Assembly: GCF_000242455.2 (NCBI RefSeq)
Contig: NC_019892.1
Span: 4,402,001 to 4,466,000, forward strand
Origin: Singulisphaera acidiphila DSM 18658
GTDB taxonomy: Bacteria > Planctomycetota > Planctomycetia > Isosphaerales > Isosphaeraceae
DNA length: 64,000 bases
Direction: 5' to 3'
How positions within the stretch are numbered: position 1 is the stretch's first letter; the number at the start of each line of letters is the position of its first letter. The position numbers and the translations under genes were made by a program. Positions 1 through 8,546 of this stretch are shown in pieces. Below the pieces are notes generated by a model. The model saw nothing but the letters and a program-made list of their open reading frames with translations. It was not told the DNA's origin and searched no databases.

Positions 1-243
1 ATCCGGTTTTCACAACGAGGTTCAATTTTTCGGGCCTAGACTGTGTGCAAGGTCGCATTGCAAGAATATCGCGGGACGTCTGTCCTTCATACGATATAAA
101 ATAAAGAGAAGTGGAGAGGCTGACGTCCCGATGGGCGAACTCGAGGAGACAGCAAAGGGGAGCGGCCCCTTTCGAATTCGATGCAATGATCCTGCGCCGC
201 GGCGGTTTGCTTGAACATGAACCCGGCGAATCCGGAGCCACTC
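1..243. other. Intergenic stretch at window start
   Basis: I see no convincing gene here. The open frames present are short and carry no recognisable domain. A GGAG about eight bases before position 244 is the ribosome binding site of the next gene. Confidence 0.5.
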
Positions 244-537
244 ATGGCCTTCCCCGAACGCTTCCAGTTCGGATTCGCCTACCATCGGGTCGGGATGACC
301 GGCCTATGGAAGCCGAGCGGCTCGACACTCAGGCGCGTCGGCCCCGATCACATCTGGACGGGCCCCGAGGTCATCCTCACGCTCAGGACCGATCGGATCA
401 TCTGGATCGACGTTCTGGCCGAAGAGCAGGCGGGCCAGGACATCGACAGCCTCGCGCAGATCTGCGAGGACATGGCCAACGCCGAGTTCCGCCGGCTCTT
501 TCCCGACGTCGAACTGGCCCCACCGCCAAGCTTCTGA
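244..537 (+). CDS. Small hypothetical protein (97 aa)
   Basis: I do not recognise the family. The protein is soluble, with no signal peptide or membrane segment, and is rich in Trp, Phe and acidic residues. It reads like a small alpha/beta domain: repeated beta-type stretches (VILTLRTDRIIWIDV) and then an acidic helix. The ATG at 244 was chosen because GGAG lies at 233-236; ATG 217 and TTG 211 are in-frame alternatives adding 9-11 residues. It stands alone, 80 bases before a membrane-anchored hypothetical gene on the same strand, so co-transcription is possible. Confidence 0.6.
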   Translation: MAFPERFQFGFAYHRVGMTGLWKPSGSTLRRVGPDHIWTGPEVILTLRTDRIIWIDVLAEEQAGQDIDSLAQICEDMANAEFRRLFPDVELAPPPSF

Positions 538-617
538 GGATTGCTGATCGGCGGCCGATCAGGGATGATGTCAACAAGCAAATGACAATCGTCCCAGGCT
601 GACGAGTCCAAATCCAA

Positions 618-2000
618 ATGAGCACCGACGGATTGTCCTCTTCCGACATGACGAGCCGGCGGCCCAGGTCCCGGCCGGACTACTGGCCCGTACGGTTGCG
701 GATCCTCCGACGGCTGGCGGTCCTCTTCCTGGTCGGGTTGCTCCTGGCGACCTTCGGCGTCGGCCTCTACCGGGCAATCCGCATGCTTGGACTGCCCGAT
801 GTGGGCGACCCGTTCGGGCCGCCGGCTCCACCGCAACGCACCTCGACGGTTGGCCCGAATCACGTCGACACTCTCTACCAGCAGGCGATCGGCACTCTCA
901 AGCCGTTGAACACGATCAGCGATCGGGGAGTCACGAAACTCAACCTGCTCCTGACCTGGGCGCAGGCCAACCCGGCCTTGCGACAGTGGGTCCAGGATAA
1001 CGACTCGACTTCGGAATTCTTCCGACAGGCCGCCGAGCTTCCCGGCGCAAGCGGCGAACCCGGCCCGACGAGCGGAAGCGGACCGCTCTCAAAGGCGGGT
1101 TCGCCCTTCCACGAGTTGGTCTGGCTGGCGCTGCTGAGTGGTTCGAGGCAAGCGGAGGCGAAGGACATGGCGGCCGCCTGGCGATGGTATCGCGCGGCCC
1201 TCGCTTCAACTTACGCCTGGAGACACGATCATCAAGAGTACGGACGCTTCCTTGCCCAAGAAGCACGCGGGTCAATCGCCATCCTGATCAACGCCTGGGC
1301 CGAGGATCCCGCAGTCACCCCCGCCATGCTCCGGCAGGCCCTCGACGAGGTCATCCCACTCCAGAAGCGAATCCCAACGGACGTGTCCACGCTCCGGGAC
1401 GGTTATCACCGCCTGATCCTCGAGATTGACAACGGCTTGTGGAGTACCCCCCAGGACGCTCCCTGGACTGCCGGGGTCGCCGGCTACGAACTCCCCATGA
1501 ACCTCACGGGGACGCTGTGGGCATGCCGACGATTTCTCGACGATGAGCCCGAGCGAAGTCGACGCGTGATCCGCCTGGCGTTCGCCAACTGGCAGGCCCG
1601 GTTTGCTCTGCCTGCCCAGCTCCGGCCAAAGCCATCCATCAAGGCGAGCGCCCAGCGCCGCCAGAGCACATCGTCCGTCGTGTTCTTCATGGCCGGGCCG
1701 AACGCCCCAGAGAGCGCGCGACGAATGTCGCCGCGTCGTTTGGCCGCCTGGTTCGAGACGACCGACGACGCCAGATTCCCGCTTGCCGAGTTCTGGTGGA
1801 TGTTCCAAAGCACCCGCCTCCGCGAGCAAGCCGGACACGCCGCACTTCTGATCCACCTGGCCGAGCAACTCTATCTGCGCGAGCACGGCAAGCTCCCACC
1901 AAATCCGGAAGTGCTGATCGGCCCTTACCTCAAGAGTCTCCCCGACGACGGCTCGTCCGAACGCGACGATGGCACGATCCCAACCCTCCACGACTCATGA
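618..2000 (+). CDS. Membrane-anchored hypothetical protein (460 aa)
   Basis: An arginine-rich cytoplasmic N-terminus (about residues 12-31) is followed by one hydrophobic segment at about 32-51 (LAVLFLVGLLLATFGVGL) and a large domain predicted to lie outside the cytoplasmic membrane. The rest is Trp- and Ala-rich and mostly helical (for example MAAAWRWYRAALAS). It resembles the large unannotated membrane-anchored proteins common in planctomycetes. I see no catalytic motif and assign no function. The ATG at 618 sits directly before the basic N-terminus. Confidence 0.7.
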   Translation: MSTDGLSSSDMTSRRPRSRPDYWPVRLRILRRLAVLFLVGLLLATFGVGLYRAIRMLGLPDVGDPFGPPAPPQRTSTVGPNHVDTLYQQAIGTLKPLNTISDRGVTKLNLLLTWAQANPALRQWVQDNDSTSEFFRQAAELPGASGEPGPTSGSGPLSKAGSPFHELVWLALLSGSRQAEAKDMAAAWRWYRAALASTYAWRHDHQEYGRFLAQEARGSIAILINAWAEDPAVTPAMLRQALDEVIPLQKRIPTDVSTLRDGYHRLILEIDNGLWSTPQDAPWTAGVAGYELPMNLTGTLWACRRFLDDEPERSRRVIRLAFANWQARFALPAQLRPKPSIKASAQRRQSTSSVVFFMAGPNAPESARRMSPRRLAAWFETTDDARFPLAEFWWMFQSTRLREQAGHAALLIHLAEQLYLREHGKLPPNPEVLIGPYLKSLPDDGSSERDDGTIPTLHDS

Positions 2001-2081
2001 GATGTCGCGGCCCCCTTCCATGATTTGGTAGGGTCGTGGTGTCGACAACTCCGCGTCTGCGCATTGATTCCCGCCTCGCGC

Positions 2082-2108
2082 GAGCGTCCTCCGTCGGCGG
2101 AGACGCTC
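2082..2108 (+). terminator. Hairpin between hypothetical and cytochrome genes
   Basis: GAGCGTC at 2082-2088 pairs with GACGCTC at 2102-2108, with an inner CCG/CGG pair. No T-run follows. It lies 82 bases after a stop codon and may act as a terminator or be a repeat remnant. Confidence 0.35.
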
Positions 2109-2139
2109 ACTCTTGGCTTTCGGCCCGAAGGATTTCCCA

Positions 2140-2613
2140 GTGTCCACCGACGAGACCACGGCGCCCCAGCCCCCCTTGGGGATCGACCCCGACGCCTCGC
2201 GACGGATCTTCTTCGCGATGCTGGCCCTGCTCGGAGGCGCGGCCTTGACCTACAACTTGCTCAAAAAACCGGCGGGGCCCCCTCCAAAAGCGATTGCCGG
2301 CGACCCGCTCCTGGTCCAGGGACGGACGATCTACCTGGCCCGTTGCATTGGCTGCCACGGCGAAACGGGACGCGGGAACGGCCCGACCGCCCTGAGCCTG
2401 ATCGGGCCACCGGTCGGCGACCTCTCCGACGCAACCTGGAAGCACGGCGACCGCCCCGACCAGGTCCAGAAGGTCATTGCGCAAGGCGTGCCCCAAACGG
2501 CGATGCCCGCCTGGGGCGGCGTCCTCGACGACGCCGAGATCCGGGCAATCTCAGCGTACGTCTATTACCTGGCGGGAAGAAAGGTCCCGGAGGAACTCCG
2601 CCCCCCGGGATGA
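2140..2613 (+). CDS. Membrane-anchored monoheme cytochrome c
   Basis: This is a class I c-type cytochrome, an electron carrier on the outer face of the cytoplasmic membrane. An N-terminal membrane anchor (about residues 22-40, FFAMLALLGGAALTYNLL) precedes a single heme-attachment motif CIGCH at about 69-73 (ARCIGCHGETGRGNG). A Met in QTAMPAWGG about 60 residues later is the likely axial ligand. The C-terminal AISAYVYYLAG helix is typical of this fold. I prefer the GTG at 2140 over a TTG at 2113. Its redox partner is not evident from the neighbours. Confidence 0.85.
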   Translation: MSTDETTAPQPPLGIDPDASRRIFFAMLALLGGAALTYNLLKKPAGPPPKAIAGDPLLVQGRTIYLARCIGCHGETGRGNGPTALSLIGPPVGDLSDATWKHGDRPDQVQKVIAQGVPQTAMPAWGGVLDDAEIRAISAYVYYLAGRKVPEELRPPG

Positions 2614-2630
2614 GGCCTCGTTTCAGTCGG

Positions 2631-3068
2631 TTAGCGAGGCGGCGCCTCTTCGGGACTGAGGTGCGCGTCGGCTTCGATCTCGACGACTGCCGCGTCGTCG
2701 ATCAACCGGGCGACCTGGACCATCGTCGTCGCCGGGCGGATGTGGGCGAAGACCTCGCCATGAGCCTGGCCGACCTCTTCCCACTTGGAGATGTCCGTGA
2801 CGTAGATTCGGGTCCGGACCACGTCGCCGACACTGCCGCCGAGGGCCTCGATCGCGGCGATGATGATCTCGAGCGCTCGCTTCGCCTGCCCCTTCATCGT
2901 CGGTGCGAACGTGCCGTCAGCCTCGACCCCGACCGTCCCGGTGACCTGGATCGTGCGACCTACTCGGACGGCGCGGGAGTAGCCAATCACAGGCTCCCAG
3001 GCCGACCCCGTCGAGGCATACAGACGGCCGTCGCGCTCGGTTACGGTTACTTTCACCGATTTCGTCAT
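2631..3068 (-). CDS. RidA/YjgF/UK114 family protein
   Basis: A 145-aa member of the RidA superfamily, whose best-known members hydrolyse reactive enamine/imine intermediates released by PLP enzymes. Family hallmarks are visible: a VTGTVGVEADG strand, the helix QAKRALEIIIAAIEALGG, VVRTRIYVTDI with the conserved arginine, and RPATTMVQVARL near the C-terminus. It is convergent with the upstream cytochrome gene. A second, more divergent RidA lies at 28834-29295. Subfamily and substrate cannot be fixed from sequence alone. Confidence 0.88.
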   Translation of the reverse strand: MTKSVKVTVTERDGRLYASTGSAWEPVIGYSRAVRVGRTIQVTGTVGVEADGTFAPTMKGQAKRALEIIIAAIEALGGSVGDVVRTRIYVTDISKWEEVGQAHGEVFAHIRPATTMVQVARLIDDAAVVEIEADAHLSPEEAPPR

Positions 3069-3305
3069 GGCTGGCTCACTCGTCGAAGTTCATGAGGCAT
3101 CGAAAGTCGCTCGCGCCCAAAGCAGAGCACCGCCACCAAGCGTAGCTTGGACCCGGAGCCGCCGCAATCGCAAGCGACTCCCGAGCCGCCGTTGGTTGTC
3201 GAGATCGGTCGCGGGAGTTAACATAAGCCCGGGCCGGCATTTCGGAGGAATCTCGGCTCGACAGCGCAATTCGCTTCTCTCCAACTCAACGGAAAGGCAT
3301 CCCCA

Positions 3306-3638
3306 ATGGCCGACTTCAAGACAGAGATCAAAGACGTGAAAGCCGGTACCGGGCCGGAAGCGAAAGCGGGCGACACCGTCACCGTCCACTACACGGGCAC
3401 GCTGACCAACGGCACGAAGTTCGACAGCTCGCGCGACCGCAACCAGCCCTTCTCGTTCACGCTGGGCCAAGGGCGCGTGATCAAAGGGTGGGACGTCGGC
3501 GTGGCCGGAATGCAGGTCGGCGGCCAGCGTGAGTTGACGATTCCCCCCGAAGAAGGGTACGGCTCGAGCGGAGCAGGGGCGGTCATCCCCCCCAACTCCA
3601 CGCTCAAGTTCGACGTCGAGATGCTCAAGATCGGCTGA
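3306..3638 (+). CDS. FKBP-type peptidyl-prolyl cis-trans isomerase
   Basis: A single-domain 110-aa FKBP. Typical elements are [21 protein letters not shown], then [19 protein letters not shown], then [15 protein letters not shown], and a C-terminal LKFDVEML strand. It catalyses cis-trans isomerisation of Xaa-Pro bonds during folding. There is no signal peptide, so it is cytoplasmic. The start follows an AACGGAAAGG-type binding site. It is divergent from the ridA gene at 2631-3068, with about 240 bases between them. Confidence 0.95.
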   Translation: MADFKTEIKDVKAGTGPEAKAGDTVTVHYTGTLTNGTKFDSSRDRNQPFSFTLGQGRVIKGWDVGVAGMQVGGQRELTIPPEEGYGSSGAGAVIPPNSTLKFDVEMLKIG

Positions 3639-3709
3639 GAAGCAGACCCAGGCCCGTTCGACCGCCAGTCATTCATTCACCCGAGTTACCCCAGGACGGA
3701 TCGATCGCG

Positions 3710-4189
3710 ATGACGATGACTCACCTCCCCAGCGACGAGGTCAGGCAGAACGTCGCCACGCTCCGGCTCGACCTGGAAGGTCGGGCGGCCGGATACTGGT
3801 GGCTAGCGGGCGATTGGCTGGAACAGGTTGCCTTCACGGCTAGCCCCGCACTCCCCGAGGACGTGGCGCAACGCTTTGCCGAAGCCACCCGGTCAGTCCC
3901 AACCTCCAAGACCGACCTCGGGATTGTCCGGGCGGCCTTGACTCATGCGCCGGCCATCTCGCGAGTCGACAAGCTTCCTGCCGACGCGGGGTCGGGCTAC
4001 TGGCTTCGCGCCTTCGGAGCAACCCGCTCGGTGGCTGTCCCCCTTCACGACCTCAAGGGGAAGGTCCGAGCGGTCGTCGCGATCGCGATTGCTGATACCG
4101 ACCTCGAAGACGATGCCGTGGCCGAGCGCATCCTCACGGCCGTGCGCAAGTGGGCTCCGTGGCCGCCGCTCTCGTCTGATCGAATCTGA
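3710..4189 (+). CDS. Small GAF-like domain protein
   Basis: A 159-aa soluble protein. Its centre and C-terminus read like a GAF domain: GYWLRAFGATRSVAVPLHDLKGKVRAVV, then AIAIADTDLEDDAVAERILTAVRKW. This resembles the strand-helix pattern of GAF sensor domains. No output domain is attached, so it may bind a small ligand and act through a partner. The assignment rests on pattern, not on a catalytic motif. ATG 3716 is an in-frame alternative start. It precedes the isomerase-like gene at 4235 by 45 bases and may be co-transcribed with it. Confidence 0.65.
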   Translation: MTMTHLPSDEVRQNVATLRLDLEGRAAGYWWLAGDWLEQVAFTASPALPEDVAQRFAEATRSVPTSKTDLGIVRAALTHAPAISRVDKLPADAGSGYWLRAFGATRSVAVPLHDLKGKVRAVVAIAIADTDLEDDAVAERILTAVRKWAPWPPLSSDRI

Positions 4190-4234
4190 TTCCAAACTCT
4201 CCCACAATCCATTACCCATGGAACGCAAAGAGCC

Positions 4235-5191
4235 ATGAATCCAGAGAATCAGGGCCAAGCGGGACACGATCGTTCCAGTCGCCGCCAGTTGCTGGAAGGG
4301 GCCGCCCTGCTGGGCCTCACCAGCCTCGGCGGAGCCGCCTCAGTCTCCGTTTCCGCAGGCGCGGCCGAGACCAAGCCGGGGCAGGCTGGCGCGCGGATCA
4401 CCAAGGGACGGATCAAGCAGTCGATCGTCCACTGGTGCTTCGAAAAGTACTGGGACGTTGAGGCGATGATCGGGATTGCCAAGCAGCTCGGCTGCGGCAG
4501 CATCGAGCTGATCGCCCCCCAGCATTTCCCCTTGCTGAAGAAGCACGGCCTGGACTGTGCCATCGCATCGGTCGACATGGGTGCCGAGCCGCCGTTCGTC
4601 AAGGGATTCAACAATCCGAAGTACCGCGAGCAGGTGTTCAAGGCCACCAAGGACTCGATCGACGCCTGCGCTGCGCACGGGTTCAAGAACGTGATCTCGT
4701 TCACCGGAATGGCCAAGGGGATCCCCGACGACGTCGGGGCCGCCAACTGCGTTGAGGGTTTCAAGCAAATCATCGGCTACGCCGAGAAGCATCAGGTGAC
4801 GCTCTGCCTCGAGATGCTCAACACGCGCGACACCTCGCACCCGATGAAGGGGCACCCCGGCTACCAGGGGAACCACACCGACTATTGCATCGACATCATC
4901 AAACGCGTCGGCTCGCCCAACCTGAAGCTTCTCTTCGACATCTATCACGTGCAGATCATGGATGGCGACGTCATCCGCCGGATCCGCCAGCACAAGGATT
5001 ATCTCGGCCACATCCACACCGCGGGCAACCCCGGTCGCGGTGAACTCGACGACGCGCAAGAGATCGCCTTCAAGCCGATCATGGAGGCCCTCCTGGAGGT
5101 CGGCTACCAGGGCTACGTCGGCCAGGAGTTCATCCCGGTGCGCGACCCGCTCGCGGGCCTCGAGCAAGCGGTGGCGCTCTGCGACGTCTGA
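4235..5191 (+). CDS. Exported TIM-barrel sugar isomerase-like protein
   Basis: A 318-aa protein of the xylose isomerase-like TIM-barrel superfamily (AP endonuclease 2 family), closest in feel to hydroxypyruvate isomerases. The N-terminus has a twin-arginine-type signal (SSRRQLLEGAALLGLTSLGG, about residues 14-33), so export by Tat is likely. Metal-ligand-type stretches include TLCLEMLNTRD, LKLLFDIYHVQ, LGHIHTAGNPGRGE and GYVGQEFIP, which fit the Glu/Asp/His set of this fold. Such exported family members are common in planctomycetes. The physiological substrate is unknown. Confidence 0.85.
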   Translation: MNPENQGQAGHDRSSRRQLLEGAALLGLTSLGGAASVSVSAGAAETKPGQAGARITKGRIKQSIVHWCFEKYWDVEAMIGIAKQLGCGSIELIAPQHFPLLKKHGLDCAIASVDMGAEPPFVKGFNNPKYREQVFKATKDSIDACAAHGFKNVISFTGMAKGIPDDVGAANCVEGFKQIIGYAEKHQVTLCLEMLNTRDTSHPMKGHPGYQGNHTDYCIDIIKRVGSPNLKLLFDIYHVQIMDGDVIRRIRQHKDYLGHIHTAGNPGRGELDDAQEIAFKPIMEALLEVGYQGYVGQEFIPVRDPLAGLEQAVALCDV

Positions 5192-5326
5192 AACCCAAAG
5201 CGGACCCGCCAATCGCAGACCGGCCAGCGGAATCCGACCCGGTGAAAGTCCAGCAAGCGGAACACCGAGGGGCTTCCATTCTCAAACGGGCAGGCTATCG
5301 ACGGCCGACACACAAGGCTGAGCAAT

Positions 5327-5354
5327 CCGGGTGGCACAGGTTCGTGCCACCCGG
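5327..5354. terminator. Perfect hairpin between convergent genes
   Basis: CCGGGTGGCAC and GTGCCACCCGG form an 11-bp perfect stem around the six-base loop AGGTTC. It lies between the isomerase-like gene (+) and the Cys-rich copper-storage-type gene (-), so it could terminate transcription from either side. No T-run follows. Confidence 0.5.
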
Positions 5355-5461
5355 AAGCAAGCCCTACTTGGCGACGATTGTCCTTGACAATCCTCGTTGT
5401 GGGGCCAATTCAACGGCGCACGCCACGTGCGTGAAAGGGTCGAGAGCAGCGTTCCCTGGCA

Positions 5462-5923
5462 TTAACCCTGGTGCGCGTGTCCGCCCATGGCCTTGACCAT
5501 CGCCCGGCAGGTCGTCTCGCAGTTGCGGCAAGCCTTGGCACAGGCTTTCATCTCGGCCGAGTCAAACTTGTCGCACTCCTTCGCACACGCGTTGCACGCC
5601 TCGGCACACGCGGCACAGGCATAGGTCATGAGCGGGCTCTGATTGGCAATAAGGCTGGCCGAGAGACCGCAGAACTTTGCACAGTCGGCGACCAGGCGCA
5701 GCGCCTTGGCATGCTCCTTCCTGCCTTGAGCCACCTGTTCATAGCAGTGGTGAAAGGTCTCATTACAGATACGTTCACAACTCTCGCACGCCTGCAAGCA
5801 GTTTTCGTGAGCACGATCGCGCGGTGCGGAGTGCTCCTGATCAGCTCTGGCCCCGGTCTCGGCCAGGGCAACAAGTCCGGTGGCCGTCGCTCCAAGAGTC
5901 GTGAGAATTTCTCGACGGTTCAT
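5462..5923 (-). CDS. Tat-exported Cys-rich four-helix copper-storage (Csp/DUF326) protein
   Basis: A 153-aa protein. The start ATG at 5923 gives MNRREILTTLGATATGLVAL, a twin-arginine-type signal ending near ARA. The mature part carries 16 Cys in helical spacing (CLQACESCERIC, CAACAEACNACAKEC, CAKACRNCETTC), as in four-helix-bundle copper storage proteins whose Cys line the core and bind many Cu(I) ions. A His-containing tail (GGHAHQG) may add ligands. It is the most downstream of three co-oriented exported Cys-rich genes. An in-frame upstream start would add 21 residues and spoil the signal peptide. Copper is the expected ligand by family, but is not proven here. Confidence 0.88.
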   Translation of the reverse strand: MNRREILTTLGATATGLVALAETGARADQEHSAPRDRAHENCLQACESCERICNETFHHCYEQVAQGRKEHAKALRLVADCAKFCGLSASLIANQSPLMTYACAACAEACNACAKECDKFDSAEMKACAKACRNCETTCRAMVKAMGGHAHQG

Positions 5924-6061
5924 GACGGTAACGCACCTCAGCGCGTAGAATGGAGTGGGGAGCGGCCTCGCCCAGTGCGAGGCCACTCTCGATTGTTGTC
6001 TTTCCTTCGGGCAAGACGGCGGCCGCCTTCCGCTGGTACCGGGGGGCGGCCGCGCCGGAGG

Positions 6062-6544
6062 TTAGCGGGCAGCCGCAGTCGCGACCTTCTTGCTCTTGAT
6101 CGAGCAGCAGGCTTTGCCGGTCTTCTCAACCTTCACCTTGGCCGTCGCCGTGCAGCAAGCGGCGTCACTGCAGCAGTCGCACGCCTGGTCCGTCTTGGAC
6201 TTATCATCGCAGGTGCATGCCTCGCAGACGCAAGCAGACCCGCAGCAAGCCGCGCAAGCCGACTTGACCTTGGCCGAGTCGTTGGACTTGTCAGTCGTCT
6301 CAACCTTGGCCTTGTCCGTCGTCGCGGACTCGGCCACGCAGCAAGCAGCGCCACCGCAGCAGTCGCACGGTTGGCCCGCCTTGGCGTTGGCGTCACAGGT
6401 GCACGCTTCACAGACACAAGCAGACCCACAGCAAGCGCAGGCCGACTTGGCATTGGTCTTCGTATCCGCAGCAGTGGCCGAGGTCCCCGTGAATGCAGCC
6501 AGGGCCAGAGCAGCCACCATCCCGATCAATCCACGACGGTTCAT
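6062..6544 (-). CDS. Exported metallothionein-like protein with internal tandem duplication
   Basis: A 160-aa protein with a clear signal peptide (MNRRGLIGMVAALALAAFTG, cleavage near ATA/ADT). The mature region has 26 Cys and no His. Two copies of a roughly 40-residue unit are visible, at about 34-73 and 95-132. Each contains GSACVCEACTCD followed by a CDCC...AACC group, and the copies are separated by a Lys/Thr/Asp/Ser-rich linker (about 74-94). A final ACC pair lies near the basic C-terminus. Dense CxC and CC motifs are typical of proteins that bind d10 metals such as Cu(I), Zn or Cd. I do not recognise a named family, and export is unusual for a metallothionein. It lies between two other exported Cys-rich genes on the same strand. 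Confidence 0.82.
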   Translation of the reverse strand: MNRRGLIGMVAALALAAFTGTSATAADTKTNAKSACACCGSACVCEACTCDANAKAGQPCDCCGGAACCVAESATTDKAKVETTDKSNDSAKVKSACAACCGSACVCEACTCDDKSKTDQACDCCSDAACCTATAKVKVEKTGKACCSIKSKKVATAAAR

Positions 6545-6805
6545 CTTTCATCTCCTCGTTTTCTTCGCCTTGAATTGCGGCCCGCCCAGCGCGGACCGCT
6601 CCCGTTCCCCGTTTCCAGGGAGGGGGAGGACGTCCCACCTCAAAAACAGCCGATTGAGGTAGGCCGTCGTCCTCATCCCCGGTGTCGAAGCTCAAGGCTC
6701 GCTGGCGGCAGAGCATCGCAGACCCGGCCCATCCAGGACGGACAGGGGGCGCGGACATACTCTCGCTCATCAGCAAAGCCAAAAGGCCACGCCAAAGGGG
6801 AGGCG
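6545..6805. other. Intergenic region between Cys-rich genes
   Basis: About 260 bases with no supported gene, holding the presumed promoter or leader of the 26-Cys gene. A GGAGATGAAAG stretch just upstream of the minus-strand start (6545-6556, read on the minus strand) serves as ribosome binding site. Confidence 0.4.
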
Positions 6806-7270
6806 TTAAAACAGGAGGCGTTCGTTGCGGAGATAGAGCGGGGTCTTCGGCGGGTTTTGAGTCGCCGGGACCTGCAAGGCGAGCTTGATCCGTGTGGTCG
6901 AATCGTCACCAAAATACACGCAAGCCAAGCCTGAGCTCAGCTCGGTGCGACCCTCGGCAGTCGTTTGCGAGGGCTTAGGAGTGGGAGCAACCGGCTCCTG
7001 CGACCGGCAAGAGCAAGCGCCTCCGGGAGAGGTCTCGCAGCCAGCCGGAACCGCCGGGGCCATCGCCGTAGATCTCGCCGACTCGACGTCGGTCTCAGTC
7101 CCCAGAGCGCCATTCGTCTTGGGTGTGCAGCACCCGCAGACCGTGTCACATGCCCGATCGCCCCGCGCCATCGTCGAACAGGCCGAGGCGTCGCCCGCCG
7201 CCAACGACGCGCCGAAGATTGTCGCGAGGACAATCAGCGAGCGACGGAGATTGCGGAGCGTTATGGACAT
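6806..7270 (-). CDS. Exported Cys-rich hypothetical protein (154 aa)
   Basis: An N-terminal signal (RRSLIVLATIFGASLAAGDASA, about residues 9-30) precedes a mature part with nine Cys: ACSTMARGDRAC, CGCC, a GGACSCRS group and a late single Cys in GLACVYFGDD. A Pro/Thr/Ser-rich linker (about residues 91-108) separates the Cys part from a C-terminal segment of beta character (TRIKLALQVP). I do not recognise a family. The signal peptide, Cys clusters and position in a run of Cys-rich genes suggest extracytoplasmic metal or thiol chemistry, but that is inference. It is the first gene of the minus-strand run. Confidence 0.7.
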   Translation of the reverse strand: MSITLRNLRRSLIVLATIFGASLAAGDASACSTMARGDRACDTVCGCCTPKTNGALGTETDVESARSTAMAPAVPAGCETSPGGACSCRSQEPVAPTPKPSQTTAEGRTELSSGLACVYFGDDSTTRIKLALQVPATQNPPKTPLYLRNERLLF

Positions 7271-8027
7271 ACTTGATCTTTCGACTTTGGAGTCGGCAAG
7301 GTGCCGACGGCCGATCTCAATCCGTACTCTTGCAGTCTATGCAGACCGACGCTTCAAGGCAAGGTGAGCTGAAGCATGATCCGGCAAAAGCCTTTTGCCC
7401 GTCTTCTTGCAATGCGTCTCACGAGATCATCTCGATGCTGCTTGCTACGTTCGCCCTGCCAGGAAGGTTCGCGCAAAAATTCGGTCTGCCTTTTTCTTTT
7501 CGAATTCACCGGGGAGGGGTCCCAACCCCTTGCACTACAACCGCGATTCGGCAAACACAACGATTGAGAGCCAGAAAGCCATCACGCATCCCGCAATTCC
7601 TCAAAGAACGAGCGCCAGCCCCATGCGTTTGACAGACACAAATTTAGTAATTTTAGATTTTTATATTATTTTTATTAAAATAATTTTATATTTACAAACA
7701 AACAGCCGTCAGTCCAGAATAACTTCGCAGGCATTTCTGTTTTGCCTTTCGACAACCTCAACAATTTACTTTTTTGAATCGCAAAAGAACACGCATTACA
7801 AAGTCCTGGCCTCGCTTTTGTCACGAAACGGCCATGAAATCATTGATGGAAATTTTTAAGTCACAGCAGGGAAGGGGGCGCAGACCGGGATTCCGCATAG
7901 TCTCATTTTCGTTGGCTGGGTCAAACGCACTCGACACCTTGCACAGACGGAATCCAACAGCTTGACAACGCATGTCTTGGAATCAATGATAGGGCCTTGA
8001 TTCCGTAGTCGCCCCTCCCTGTTTTTT
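7271..8027. promoter_or_regulatory. Divergent intergenic region with AT-rich block
   Basis: About 750 bases between divergently transcribed Cys-rich genes, without a supported gene. Positions about 7639-7710 are almost entirely A/T, a sharp departure from the GC-rich surroundings, and the stretch up to about 7860 stays AT-richer. This is a likely place for the divergent promoters and any metal-responsive operator. No consensus operator of a known regulator was recognised. Confidence 0.4.
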
Positions 8028-8546
8028 TTGCGACGGAAGGCCGTTCGCGTGAGATCCTGCCCCCGACACTCCTGGACCGGCGAGAGGGCGCGGTGGCTGC
8101 TGGCCGCGACCTTGCTCGTGATCGGTCTCGGCGAGGGGGGCAAGGAGGCAGCGGCGGCCTCGCTCCAGGCCACAGTGGGTGCTACGGCGGAATCTGACGC
8201 GCACAATTGCAAATGCGGCGATCGTTGCCGAGGCCACTCGTGCTGCTGCAAGCCTCGAAAATCGAAGGCAACTCCGCCGACTCCGCCTATTGCCGCCCCA
8301 ACGGCAGCGGAGCCCTTGGCGGATACGACACCCTGCCTCAATGCCGCCCCTTGCGGTGAGTCGGGACTTCCCAACGTCCCTTCCGGCGACCCGACCCGTT
8401 TCTGCAAATCCGCCACGCTCATGGACTTCGGGCAACCCATGCCCGTCGCGATCGATTCGCTCACCTCTCCCTCCTCCCGGTGCGTCCTCCCGCCCCGGCG
8501 GGCCTCCCGCCTCGAAAAGCCGCCGAGACCGCTTGCCTTCGTCTGA
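8028..8546 (+). CDS. Exported Cys-rich hypothetical protein (172 aa)
   Basis: A basic N-terminus and a hydrophobic stretch (ARWLLAATLLVIGLGEG, about residues 21-37) look like a signal peptide. Then comes NCKCGDRCRGHSCCCKP, a compact six-Cys cluster, followed by a Pro/Ala/Thr-rich linker and four more spaced Cys (CLNAAPC, FCKS, RCVLPP), ten in all. No family is recognised. It is divergent from the three minus-strand Cys-rich genes. A competing minus-strand frame (7983-8648) lacks a signal or any recognisable motif, so the plus-strand reading is preferred. The exact start is uncertain. Confidence 0.6.
   Translation: MRRKAVRVRSCPRHSWTGERARWLLAATLLVIGLGEGGKEAAAASLQATVGATAESDAHNCKCGDRCRGHSCCCKPRKSKATPPTPPIAAPTAAEPLADTTPCLNAAPCGESGLPNVPSGDPTRFCKSATLMDFGQPMPVAIDSLTSPSSRCVLPPRRASRLEKPPRPLAFV

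Noticed and set aside
5471-6934. A 487-residue plus-strand open frame across the Cys-rich genes
   Set aside because: It is antisense to two better-supported Cys-rich genes with signal peptides (and overlaps the end of a third), and its translation is low-complexity with no domain, as expected for a shadow frame in GC-rich DNA.
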